Origin: Gemmatimonadota bacterium
GTDB lineage: Bacteria; Gemmatimonadota; Gemmatimonadetes; Gemmatimonadales; GWC2-71-9
Reading direction: 5' to 3'
Assembly: GCA_016874005.1 (NCBI GenBank)
Contig: VGVQ01000001.1
Span: 62,001 to 126,000 of the forward strand
DNA length: 64,000 nt
Position 1 is the stretch's first letter. The number at the start of each line of letters is the position of its first letter. The notes under the pieces were generated by a model that saw only the letters and a list, made by a program, of their open reading frames with translations, had not been told where the DNA came from and searched no databases. The position numbers and the translations under genes were made by a program. This document shows positions 52,650 to 60,596 of this stretch, piece after piece.

Positions 52650-54712
52650 CCGCTTCGATCGACTGGAAACGGGTCTATTATCTGACCCTGGTCTCTCGAG
52701 CCCTCGACGATACCGAGGAGCATCGTCTGGTTCCCGAGAAGAAAGTGGCCTATCAGTTCACCGCGCGGGGCCACGACGTCGCCCAGATCATCCTGGGACA
52801 ATTCCTGACCCATCGCCACGACGCCGCCAGCGCGTACTACCGGTCCCGCCCTCTCCTGCTGACACTCGGCCTCTCGATCGCCGATGCCTTCGCCGGCTCG
52901 ATGGGCCGATCCGGCGGTTTCAGCGATGGCCGTGACATCGGCGTGGTGTGCAATCTTCCCGGCTCGAACGGACCAACCGTGCTGCCCATGGCCGGCGACG
53001 TCGGATCGCAGTACACCCCGTGCGCCGGTTGGGCCCAAGCCATCCTCTACCACCGCGACGTGCTGGGCGACGCCGGCTACCAGGGCGCGATCGGGTGCGT
53101 GCTGGGCGGCGAGGCGAGTGTCGCCACCAACGGGTTCTGGTCGGCCCTCACGATGGCCACCACGCTCGAGCTCCCGATGTTGTTCTACATCGAGGACAAC
53201 GGTTACGGTATCTCGGTGCCATCGAGCTTGCAGACGCCCGGGGCCAACATCGCCGACAACCTGGCTTCGTTCCGAGGGATCGCCATCTCCCAGGGCGACG
53301 GGACCAACCCCGCCGAGACGGCACGGCTCTTCGAGGCCGCGGTTGCCCACGTCCGAGCCGGCCGCGGCCCCGCGCTGGTGCGACTCACCGTGCCGCGACT
53401 CTCGGGACATTCGGGCCAGGACACCCAGGCCTACAAGCCGGCCGACTTGGTCGAGCGCGAGAAGGCCGGCGATCCCCTACCCCGACTCCGCGAGTTTCTG
53501 GCGGCGGGCCACCTGAGTCCCGCCGAACTGGCCGCGATCGAGACCCAGGCGGCCGAGGACGTCGCCAGCGGGCTCCAGGCCGCCTTGGCCCGCCCCGAGC
53601 CCGACCCGGCCACGATCACGAGGTACCAATTCGAGGAGTCGGGCCCCGGCGGCGCCGTCGAGGTGCAACGGACCGGCGGACTGGCGCCGAGCGGCCACCG
53701 ATTCCCGGCGTCGTCGCCAGACACGGTACCGGAAGGACCGCGAATCAACTTCCTGACGGCGGTGCGCAAGGCCCTCGAGCACGAACTCGAGTCGAACCCC
53801 AAGTTGCTGCTGTTCGGCGAGGACGTCGGCCCGAAGGGCGGGGTCCACGCGGCGACGTTAGGCCTCCACGACCGTTTCGGCGGCCGCCGAGTGTTCGACA
53901 CCAGCCTCTCCGAGGAGGGGGTCATCGGCCGGGCTGTGGGAATGGCGCTCGCGGGGCTGATGCCCGTGGCCGAGATCCAGTTCCGAAAGTACGCCGACCC
54001 CGCCACTGAGCAGCTCAACAACTGCGGCACCATGCGCTGGCGCACCAATAACCGGTTTGCCGCCCCGATCGTGGTTCGGATGCCGGGCGGCTACGCCCCG
54101 AAGTGCGGCGATCCGTGGCATAGCGTCTGTGGCGAGGTGCTCTGGGCCCACGCGGTGGGTTGGCGGGTTGCCTTCCCGTCCAATGCGGAGGACGCCGTGG
54201 GCCTCCTCCGAACGGCGATGCGAAGCAATGACCCGACGATCTTCTTCGAGCATCGCGCCCTGCTCGACGGCACCTGGGCACGGCGCCCGTACCCCGGCCA
54301 CGAGTTCGTCGTTCCGTTCGGCTCCGCCAAAACGATCGTCGAGGGCGACCAGCTCACCTGCGTCACCTGGGGTGCCATGGTGGAGCGGTGCGAGGCGGCC
54401 GCCAAGGCCTCGGGCCATTCGGTCCACGTCCTCGACCTGCGGACCATCGTGCCCTGGGATCGCGCCGCGGTGTTGGCGTCGGTCAAGAAGTCGCGGCGCT
54501 GCCTGATCGTCCATGAGGACACCAGAACCGCGGGATTCGGGGCGGAGATCGGGGCCACCATCGCCCAGGACGCATTCCTGTCCCTCGATGCTCCGGTGAC
54601 CCGGATGGCGATCCCGGACGTGCCGACCCCTTACAACGTGACCCTGATGAACGCGGTCCTGCCCCAAGTCGCCGAGATCGCGGCCAAGATGGCCGAGTTG
54701 ATCGAGTTCTAA
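52646..54712 (+). CDS. Fused alpha/beta 2-oxoacid dehydrogenase E1
   Basis: 688 residues joining both E1 subunits in one chain. The alpha half (about 1-330) has the thiamine-diphosphate region GGEASVATNGFWSALTMA ... EDNGYGIS and a PCAGWAQA segment. A Pro/Ala-rich linker (about 330-365) follows. The beta half (about 366-688) has LLFGEDVGPKGGVH, FDTSLSEEGVIGRAVGMALAG and the C-terminal transketolase domain. The layout resembles branched-chain 2-oxoacid E1. No E2 or E3 lies nearby. Position in the paa cluster suggests oxidation of phenylpyruvate (or indolepyruvate) to phenylacetyl-CoA. The start is GTG at 52646, coupled to paaI. Confidence 0.83.
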   Translation: MTASIDWKRVYYLTLVSRALDDTEEHRLVPEKKVAYQFTARGHDVAQIILGQFLTHRHDAASAYYRSRPLLLTLGLSIADAFAGSMGRSGGFSDGRDIGVVCNLPGSNGPTVLPMAGDVGSQYTPCAGWAQAILYHRDVLGDAGYQGAIGCVLGGEASVATNGFWSALTMATTLELPMLFYIEDNGYGISVPSSLQTPGANIADNLASFRGIAISQGDGTNPAETARLFEAAVAHVRAGRGPALVRLTVPRLSGHSGQDTQAYKPADLVEREKAGDPLPRLREFLAAGHLSPAELAAIETQAAEDVASGLQAALARPEPDPATITRYQFEESGPGGAVEVQRTGGLAPSGHRFPASSPDTVPEGPRINFLTAVRKALEHELESNPKLLLFGEDVGPKGGVHAATLGLHDRFGGRRVFDTSLSEEGVIGRAVGMALAGLMPVAEIQFRKYADPATEQLNNCGTMRWRTNNRFAAPIVVRMPGGYAPKCGDPWHSVCGEVLWAHAVGWRVAFPSNAEDAVGLLRTAMRSNDPTIFFEHRALLDGTWARRPYPGHEFVVPFGSAKTIVEGDQLTCVTWGAMVERCEAAAKASGHSVHVLDLRTIVPWDRAAVLASVKKSRRCLIVHEDTRTAGFGAEIGATIAQDAFLSLDAPVTRMAIPDVPTPYNVTLMNAVLPQVAEIAAKMAELIEF

Positions 54713-55242
54713 CTCGGCGGGCCGCCCGCGGTGATCCGGAACTCGGCCCGGCGATTGACCGCCCAGGCAGTCTCGTTGCTAGTCGCCATGGCCGGCTGCT
54801 CCTCGCCGTAGCCGAACACCTCGAGCCGCCCGTCCTCGACGCCCCGAGCCACCAAGAACCGTTTCACCTCGGCGGCTCGGCGCCGGCTCAGGATCAGATT
54901 GTACTCGTCAGAGCCCCGCTCATCGGCATGGCCTTCGATCCGAATCGTCACCCCCCGCAACTCGAGGAGGATTGGGAGTTTGGCCTCGAGGATTTCTCTG
55001 GCGGCAGGCGTCAGATCGAAGCGATCGAACTCGAAATGCACCCGGGCCTCGAGGGTCCGCCGCCGCGGCGCCCAGGCATCCTCGGTGGGGGTGGCGGGCG
55101 GCGATTCGGCCGGCGGCGCGCCGTTCATGACACTCGAACTCGGGGGGTCGCCCGTCGCGGGGGGTGGCGCTTCGAGGGGCTGTTTGCGAGAGCACCCAGC
55201 CACCAAGGCGAGTCCGATGAACCAAAGGCGTGTGGAAATCAT
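54709..55242 (-). CDS. Pal/OmpA-domain lipoprotein
   Basis: 177 residues. The lipoprotein signal MISTRLWFIGLALVAGC ends at Cys17. A Pro-rich linker (about 20-65) precedes an OmpA-like domain (about 70-172) with VHFEFDRFDLTP, IEGHADERGSDEYNLILS and the closing NRRAEFRI. It should anchor the outer membrane to peptidoglycan. No tolB or tolA is near, so the main Tol-Pal gene is probably elsewhere. The start codon overlaps the end of the truncated ATPase frame, and its 3' end overlaps the convergent E1 gene by 4 bases. Confidence 0.87.
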   Translation of the reverse strand: MISTRLWFIGLALVAGCSRKQPLEAPPPATGDPPSSSVMNGAPPAESPPATPTEDAWAPRRRTLEARVHFEFDRFDLTPAAREILEAKLPILLELRGVTIRIEGHADERGSDEYNLILSRRRAAEVKRFLVARGVEDGRLEVFGYGEEQPAMATSNETAWAVNRRAEFRITAGGPPS

Positions 55243-55514
55243 GAAGACGTGCTCCAGATTGGGGCGGTCGCGGCGATGGCGATTGCCTCGAGGGGCCAGC
55301 CATGGCGACCCTCGCCGAGCCACACCGCGAGGTCGATCGCCAGGGCGAAGAGCAGGATGTAGATGAGCGGATTCTGGAATTGAGCCAGCAACCGGCGCCA
55401 CAACGGCACCGGCGCCACCTCCGGCAACGCGTTTGGTCCGACCTCGGCCAGCCGACGATTGGCAAGGTCGGTAGTGAGTCCCGCGGCGCGGAGAGGAGTT
55501 GGTTCCTCGGTCAC
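55239..55514 (-). pseudogene. N-terminal fragment of a P-type cation ATPase
   Basis: From GTG at 55514 the frame encodes 91 residues matching the start of Ca2+/H+-type P-ATPases: a cation-ATPase N-domain (GLTTDLANRRLAEVGPNALP) and the first transmembrane helix (QFQNPLIYILLFALAIDLAVW). It then ends in a few unrelated residues (APIWSTSS) on reaching the lipoprotein gene. Actuator, phosphorylation (DKTGT) and transport domains are missing. The gene was evidently cut by a rearrangement that brought in or preserved the lipoprotein gene. Confidence 0.7.
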
Positions 55515-55747
55515 CGGCGTTCCAGGCTCACCGCGGGCCCCTGGGCAAGGTAGAGGCCGGCCAGGTAGGTCCCCAGCATCGCGACGGGACCCCACCGCGG
55601 TTTCGCCGTTCCGGGTTGATCGGCGCGATCCATGATCTGGATCATAGCCAAGAGAATCATCACTACGCCAACGAGGCCGACGACGAGGAGTTGGGTACCG
55701 ACCGCCCCGAGCAAGCTGCCCTTTCCGTGGACGAGGTGGGGCGACAC
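55511..55747 (-). CDS. Small two-helix membrane protein upstream of the ATPase fragment
   Basis: 78 residues from GTG at 55747, with two predicted transmembrane helices (LLGAVGTQLLVVGLVGVVMILLAMIQI, about 13-39, and GPVAMLGTYLAGLYLAQG, about 55-72) and a charged loop between. I do not recognise the family. Its stop overlaps the ATPase fragment start (GTGA), so the pair was once one operon. The start is uncertain because no clear Shine-Dalgarno is seen; a further 210 bases upstream to the MBL promoter show nothing. Confidence 0.45.
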   Translation of the reverse strand: MSPHLVHGKGSLLGAVGTQLLVVGLVGVVMILLAMIQIMDRADQPGTAKPRWGPVAMLGTYLAGLYLAQGPAVSLERR

Positions 55748-55926
55748 GCCACGCCTCGGCGACCAATGCGCGGGGGCGGTGAGGACGACGAGGGCGGGGT
55801 AGCGGAGGCGTCGCGAGATACGGTTTCTCGGCTCGGCAGGAGTTCGCCGAGAACCTAGAGCGGGAGCCGGCCCGCAGCAATGAAGCGCCGGATGTCGCCA
55901 AACATTCGCCAGCGGCACGCGGGGTA

Positions 55927-55954
55927 TTGCTCAGGCCCGACCCCGCAGTATCCT
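55927..55954 (+). promoter_or_regulatory. Candidate leaderless promoter of the MBL hydrolase
   Basis: TTGCTC (55927-55932) and TATCCT (55949-55954) are 16 bases apart; 6 bases separate the -10 from the ATG at 55961. No Shine-Dalgarno is present. Confidence 0.5.
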
Positions 55955-55960
55955 AGTTAC

Positions 55961-56869
55961 ATGGCTGACTTCACCATGGACCTCGAGCACCTCGGCCGGA
56001 CCGGCTATGTCGCGTCGCATTTGCTCGACACCGCCAGTGGCCCCGTCCTCGTCGACGTCGGCCCCGGGTCGACCGTCGGCACCCTTCGCCACGGCCTCGC
56101 CCGGCACGGGCTCGAGGTCAGCGACCTCCACGCGATTCTGCTTTCCCACATTCACTTCGACCACGCCGGCGCCACCGGCCTGCTAGTGGCCGAGCACCCG
56201 GCTTTGACGGTCTACGTGCACCAGCGCGGCGCGCCGCATTTGATCGACCCGAGTCGGCTCATCGCCAGTGCCACCCAGGTCTTCGGAGATCGGATGGACT
56301 TTCTTTGGGGGAAGATCCTCCCGATTCCCGCCGACCGGATCCGAGTGTTGTCGGGCGGCGAATCGCTGTCGTTCGGCGACCGCCGGTTCGACGTGCTCTA
56401 CACCCCGGGCCATGCCTCGCACCACGTGGTCTACCTCGAAGGGGCCAACCGCACCGCCTATGTCGGCGACGTCGGTGGAATCAGGGTTCCCGCGATCCCC
56501 CACGCGGTGCCGGTGACCCCGCCCCCCGACTTCGACCACGAGATGTGGCTGGCCAGCATCGCCGCCATCGAAGCCTGGGCGCCGCGCCGTCTGCTCTCGA
56601 CCCATTTCGGGTTTTCGGAGGACCCGGTCAGCCACTTTGCCCAGCTCCGCCAGGGTCTCCGGGAGTGGACGGACACCACTCAACGGCTTCTGGAGAGCCC
56701 CGGAACCGATCCGGAGCGGGCCGCGGAATTCGAGCGCTGGGTCATCGCTTGGCTGGCGGGAAAAGGTTCCCCGGAAGCCATCGCCGCGACGGTGGTCTTC
56801 TCCGACTACAAGGCCAGCTGGTACGGGATCGCCCGTTACCTCCGGAAGAAGGCCGAGCGAGCGGCCTGA
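55961..56869 (+). CDS. Metallo-beta-lactamase-fold hydrolase
   Basis: 302 residues. The metal motif LSHIHFDHAG is at about 61-70 (His63, His65, Asp67, His68), with TPGHASHH (about 148-155) and the bridging Asp in AYVGDVGG. The C-terminal 60 residues are an added helical domain. It resembles glyoxalase II/quorum-quenching-like hydrolases of uncertain substrate. Cytoplasmic, no signal peptide. It converges on the lysR gene with an 8-base gap. Confidence 0.85.
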   Translation: MADFTMDLEHLGRTGYVASHLLDTASGPVLVDVGPGSTVGTLRHGLARHGLEVSDLHAILLSHIHFDHAGATGLLVAEHPALTVYVHQRGAPHLIDPSRLIASATQVFGDRMDFLWGKILPIPADRIRVLSGGESLSFGDRRFDVLYTPGHASHHVVYLEGANRTAYVGDVGGIRVPAIPHAVPVTPPPDFDHEMWLASIAAIEAWAPRRLLSTHFGFSEDPVSHFAQLRQGLREWTDTTQRLLESPGTDPERAAEFERWVIAWLAGKGSPEAIAATVVFSDYKASWYGIARYLRKKAERAA

Positions 56870-56877
56870 CTGCAGGG

Positions 56878-57729
56878 TCAAAGGGTGGGTAGCACGATCC
56901 GAATGTGGTCGGCGAGAGCGCGCACGACCGCTCGCGGCTTGGCCCGATCGCAGCGGACCGCGATCCCGACCTGCGGGAGCTTCGGCAGTCCGCGGCCCGG
57001 CGTCAGGATCTGGAGGTCGCTGGGCACCGCGGTTCGGGTCAGAACGGCGACCGCCTGTCCGGACCGGACGACGCCGAGGAGACCAGCGAGGCTGCCGCTG
57101 GCGTAAGCGACCCGATAGGGGCGGTTGGCCCGCTCGAGACTTTGCCTGGCGGCCAGATGGTCGAGGGTGCGGCGGTCGGCCAGGGCCAGCCGGATCGGCG
57201 ATTGGTCGACGGCGTCCGATCCGACCGCGCTGACCCAGACGAACGGCTCATGGCGAATCACCGCGCCGGATTGGTCGTTCTCGGGGAGCGAGATCAGAGC
57301 GAGGTCCAACTGATGGGCCCGGAGCCGTTCGAGCAGCGGTGGGGTCGAGGCGCAGACGACCTCGACGTGAACCTGGGGGTGCTGGGCGGCGAAACCGCGC
57401 AGCAACTGCGGGAGGAACACCGCCGCATAGTCATCGGGACACCCGAATCGCAGCGTGCCCGCGAGGCCACGCCCCGACAGCTCGGCCACCGCCTCGTCGT
57501 GCCAACGAATCAATCGCTGCGCGTGCGTCAGCAGCCGAGCCCCGTGGGGAGTCAGGGTGACACCCCGCGGGGTTCGATTGAGCAACACCCGACCCAGGCC
57601 CCGTTCCAGCCGCTTGACTTGGAGGCTCACGGCCGCCTGGGTCAGGCCCAGCTGCCGCGCCGCCCGACTCAAGGTCCGGTGCTCGGCGATCGCGACGAAG
57701 CTCCGCATCAGGTCGAGTTCCAGGGCCAT
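56878..57729 (-). CDS. LysR-family transcriptional regulator
   Basis: 283 residues. The N-terminal winged helix (about 4-65: LMRSFVAIAEHRTLSRAARQLGLTQAAVSLQVKRLE) is canonical. A periplasmic-binding-protein-like co-inducer domain follows from about residue 92. It is divergent from the CocE-like hydrolase gene, and a perfect LysR-type box lies between them. TATATT on its own strand ends 5 bases before the ATG and overlaps that box, so autorepression is likely. Confidence 0.92.
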   Translation of the reverse strand: MALELDLMRSFVAIAEHRTLSRAARQLGLTQAAVSLQVKRLERGLGRVLLNRTPRGVTLTPHGARLLTHAQRLIRWHDEAVAELSGRGLAGTLRFGCPDDYAAVFLPQLLRGFAAQHPQVHVEVVCASTPPLLERLRAHQLDLALISLPENDQSGAVIRHEPFVWVSAVGSDAVDQSPIRLALADRRTLDHLAARQSLERANRPYRVAYASGSLAGLLGVVRSGQAVAVLTRTAVPSDLQILTPGRGLPKLPQVGIAVRCDRAKPRAVVRALADHIRIVLPTL

Positions 57730-57734
57730 CGCTC

Positions 57735-57764
57735 AATATAACTGTCAGTTATGACTGATATAAT
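57735..57764. promoter_or_regulatory. LysR-type operator and divergent promoters
   Basis: ATAACTGTCAGTTAT (57738-57752) is a perfect palindrome (7-bp arms, 1-base centre) with the T-N11-A form of LysR boxes. A second palindrome CAGT-TATG-ACTG (57746-57757) overlaps it. The plus-strand -10 is a consensus TATAAT (57759-57764), with no -35 match, as expected for an activator-dependent promoter. The minus-strand -10 of lysR, TATATT (57735-57740), overlaps the palindrome. Confidence 0.75.
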
Positions 57765-57885
57765 TGCCATTAGGCGTTCTTGCATGGTGGCCTCCCGCCG
57801 CGGTATTGTCTCTCGTGGCGGATGGTCGCCGCCCCGGGCGGCCGGCCTGCCTGCAACCTGGGACCTCGAGGGAGGGCCGTCGGCC

Positions 57886-59865
57886 GTGACCACACGACAG
57901 CTCGGCTTGCCGGGATCGAAACCGCCAGCACTCGTCGCGGCGTGTTTGGCGCTCGCGGTGCACGCCGCGTCGCAAACGACGACCACCATCACCAGCGACC
58001 TCCCGAAACACTTCACGGTCCGTGCCCTCCCGGAACCCTTTACCAGGCGCGACGTGATGATCCCGATGCGCGACGGGGTGAAGCTCCGGACCGTGATCTA
58101 CCTTCCCAAGCAGGCCAAGAGCGCGGCCATCATGCTGGAACGGACGCCCTACAACGTCGAGGTCTTCGGGAACCGGGTCCAAACCGGCCCGCTGTTCCGC
58201 GCCGGCTACATCCTGGCGTTCCAAGATTCCCGCGGCAAGTACGGCTCGGAAGGCGACTACGTGGTGACCCGCCCGCTCCGCGGCCCCTTGAATCCCACCA
58301 CGACCGACCACTCCACCGACACTTGGGACACCATCGACTGGCTGGTGAAGAACGTGCCCGAGTCGAACGGCCGGGTAGGGATGATTGGCTCATCCTATGA
58401 CGGATTCACCACCGTGATGGGCTTGTTCGACCCGCATCCGGCCCTCAAGGCCGCGGTGCCGCAGGGCCCGGTCCTCGACGGATGGATGGGCGACGACTGG
58501 TTCCACTACGGCGCCTTCCGCAACATGATGCTGGGGTACATGCACGAGCAGACCGCCCAGCGGGGGCCGGGCCAGCTGCCGCCGAGCGACGTCTACGATC
58601 AGTACGAGGAGTTCCTCCGCGCCGGTTCGACCGGCGACTACATCCGGGCCCGTGGCCTCGACCAGCTGCCCTGGGTGGCCCGGACCATGGCTCATCCCGC
58701 CTATGACGAGTACTGGCAGGGCCTCGCGGTCGATCGGTTGATCGCCACCCGGCCGTCCAAGGTGCCAACCCTGTGGACCCAAGGTCTCTGGGACCAGGAA
58801 GACATGTGGGGGGCCAACCACGCCTGGCGCAACCTCAAGGCGGCGGGCTACGAGGCCAACAACTGGCTGGTGCTCGGCCCCTGGAATCACGTTCAGGTCA
58901 ATTCCGGGGGGACGTCGTTAGGCCCGATGCAATGGGGTGCCAACACCACCCTCGAATATCAGCGTGATCTCCTGTTGCCGTTCCTGGACGAGCATCTCCG
59001 GGGCGGTCCGCCGGCCCACCTGGCGCGGGCCACGGTGTACAAAACCGGCGAGAAACGCTGGGAACGGTTCTCCACCTGGCCCACGGCCTGTGAGCGGGTC
59101 TGCGGTGTCGGGCTCAAGCCGCTCTATCTCGGATCGGGAGCTTCCCTCTCGTTCGACCAACCGCCCGGGTCGGGCGGCGGCGACAGCTACACCAGCGATC
59201 CCGCGAAACCGGTGCCCTTCCTGCCACGCCCGGTGATCGACCCCTTTCGGGGACTGAGTGGCGGGGCGCTCAACTTCTACCAGGCCTGGGCCACCTGGCT
59301 GGTGCACGATCAGCGTTTCGTCGACGGGCGACCCGACGTCTTGAGCTACGAAACCCCGGTCCTCACCGAGCCGGTCCATGTTCAGGGCGTCCCGATCGCC
59401 GACATCAGGGCGATGACGACCGGCACCGACGGCGATTTCGTGGTCAAGCTGATCGACGTGTATCCGGCGCTCGATCAGGCCAATCCGCGAGCGGAAAGTC
59501 CCGCGGGAGGGCGAGGCCCGTCAGGTCGATTGGCGCTCGGTCGCGGGCGCGGCCACCAGCACCACCGGCACCGTTGCCAACGGTGGCGACGAGCGCCAAG
59601 TTCTGATTCCGTCGATCGGAGAGCGTGGTGGACCTCGATCCATTGTCCCAAGCCATCGTCGATGCGATCAACGCCAGCGGCGTCGTTCCTTTTCGCCAGT
59701 TCACGCCGATCGAGGCGCGCGAGCAGATCCTCAAGCTCCGCCAGCCGCGCCCCGCCATCCCAACTCATCCGATGGCGGAGATCACCGAGGAGTTCTTCGA
59801 CACCCGAGAAGGGAGCGTCCGGGTCAGGATCCTCCGCCCCAGAGATCGGCGCGACGGCGAGTTGA
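57886..59865 (+). pseudogene. CocE/NonD-type hydrolase with eroded 3' end
   Basis: From GTG at 57886 (GAGGGAGGG upstream) the protein has a signal peptide (LVAACLALAVHAAS). An X-Pro dipeptidyl-peptidase-type alpha/beta hydrolase follows: RDVMIPMRDGVKL, the nucleophile in GMIGSSYDGFTT, LGPWNHV with the catalytic His, and a jelly-roll region up to FVVKLIDVYP. Similarity ends near 59490 (about residue 535). The last 90-100 residues expected of the family are replaced by an Arg/His-rich tail that runs out of frame into the next gene before stopping at 59865. It may be a truncated but still secreted enzyme, or a decaying gene. Confidence 0.7.
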
Positions 59866-60596
59866 TGCCGGCGGTGATCTACTTCCATGGGGGCGGGTTC
59901 TTCGCCGGCGGCTTGGACGAAACCGATCTGATCGTCCGACAGATCGCCAAGGACGCCGACGTGGTGGTGTTCAACGTCGAGTACCGGCTGTCGCCCGAGT
60001 ACAAGTTCCCCACGGCGGTGAACGACGCCTATCGGGCACTCGAATGGGTCGCCGCCGAGGCGCCGCGATTGGGCATCGATCCGGCCCGCATCATCATGGC
60101 GGGGGACAGCGCCGGCGGGAACCTCACCATCGTCACCTCGTTGCAGGTCCGGGAGCGAGGCGGGCCGCCGATCGCCTACCAGGTGGTCATCTACCCCAGC
60201 CTCGATCTCCGGGCGCGCCCATCCTATCCCTCGCGGGTCACGTTAGGTAGCGGCCAACTGTTCCTGATGAACGACGACATCGAATGGATGCTCGATCATT
60301 ACTTCACCGATCGGGCGGAAGGCGACGACTGGCGGGCATCGCCGATCGTGGCCGCCGATTTCGCCGGGCTGCCGCCGGCCCTCGTGGTCACCGCGAGCCA
60401 CGACCCGCTGGTGGACGAGGGCAAGCTCTACGCCGACCGGTTGCAGCGGGACGGGGTGCCAGTGGAGTATGCCCGCTTCGAGGGGACCTTCCACGGCTTC
60501 GTCAGCATGGCGATGGTGCTCCCCACTGGCGCTCGGGCCATGGAGTTGATCTGCGACCGGATCAAGCGGGAGGCCTGGTGCCCACCCAACGACTGA
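59625..60596 (+). CDS. Alpha/beta-hydrolase esterase of the HSL family
   Basis: 323 residues. The oxyanion-hole motif IYFHGGGFFAGG (about 84-95) and the nucleophile motif IMAGDSAGGN (about 155-164) define the hormone-sensitive-lipase (family IV) esterases. The acid and base lie in ASHDPLVDEG and GTFHGF near the C-terminus. No signal peptide, so a cytoplasmic carboxylesterase on short acyl esters is likely. The start is GTG at 59625, inside the degraded tail of the CocE frame. Confidence 0.88.
   Translation: MVDLDPLSQAIVDAINASGVVPFRQFTPIEAREQILKLRQPRPAIPTHPMAEITEEFFDTREGSVRVRILRPRDRRDGELMPAVIYFHGGGFFAGGLDETDLIVRQIAKDADVVVFNVEYRLSPEYKFPTAVNDAYRALEWVAAEAPRLGIDPARIIMAGDSAGGNLTIVTSLQVRERGGPPIAYQVVIYPSLDLRARPSYPSRVTLGSGQLFLMNDDIEWMLDHYFTDRAEGDDWRASPIVAADFAGLPPALVVTASHDPLVDEGKLYADRLQRDGVPVEYARFEGTFHGFVSMAMVLPTGARAMELICDRIKREAWCPPND

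Noticed and set aside
59490-59865. Treating the CocE-like frame to 59865 as genuine protein end
   Set aside because: The last part overlaps the esterase gene out of frame and shows no family similarity. I keep the stop only as the formal end of the open frame.
104-60248. GTTAGGC as a replication-strand-biased signal (KOPS or Chi type)
   Set aside because: Its orientation follows the sense strand of each gene, on both strands within this window, rather than one replication direction.
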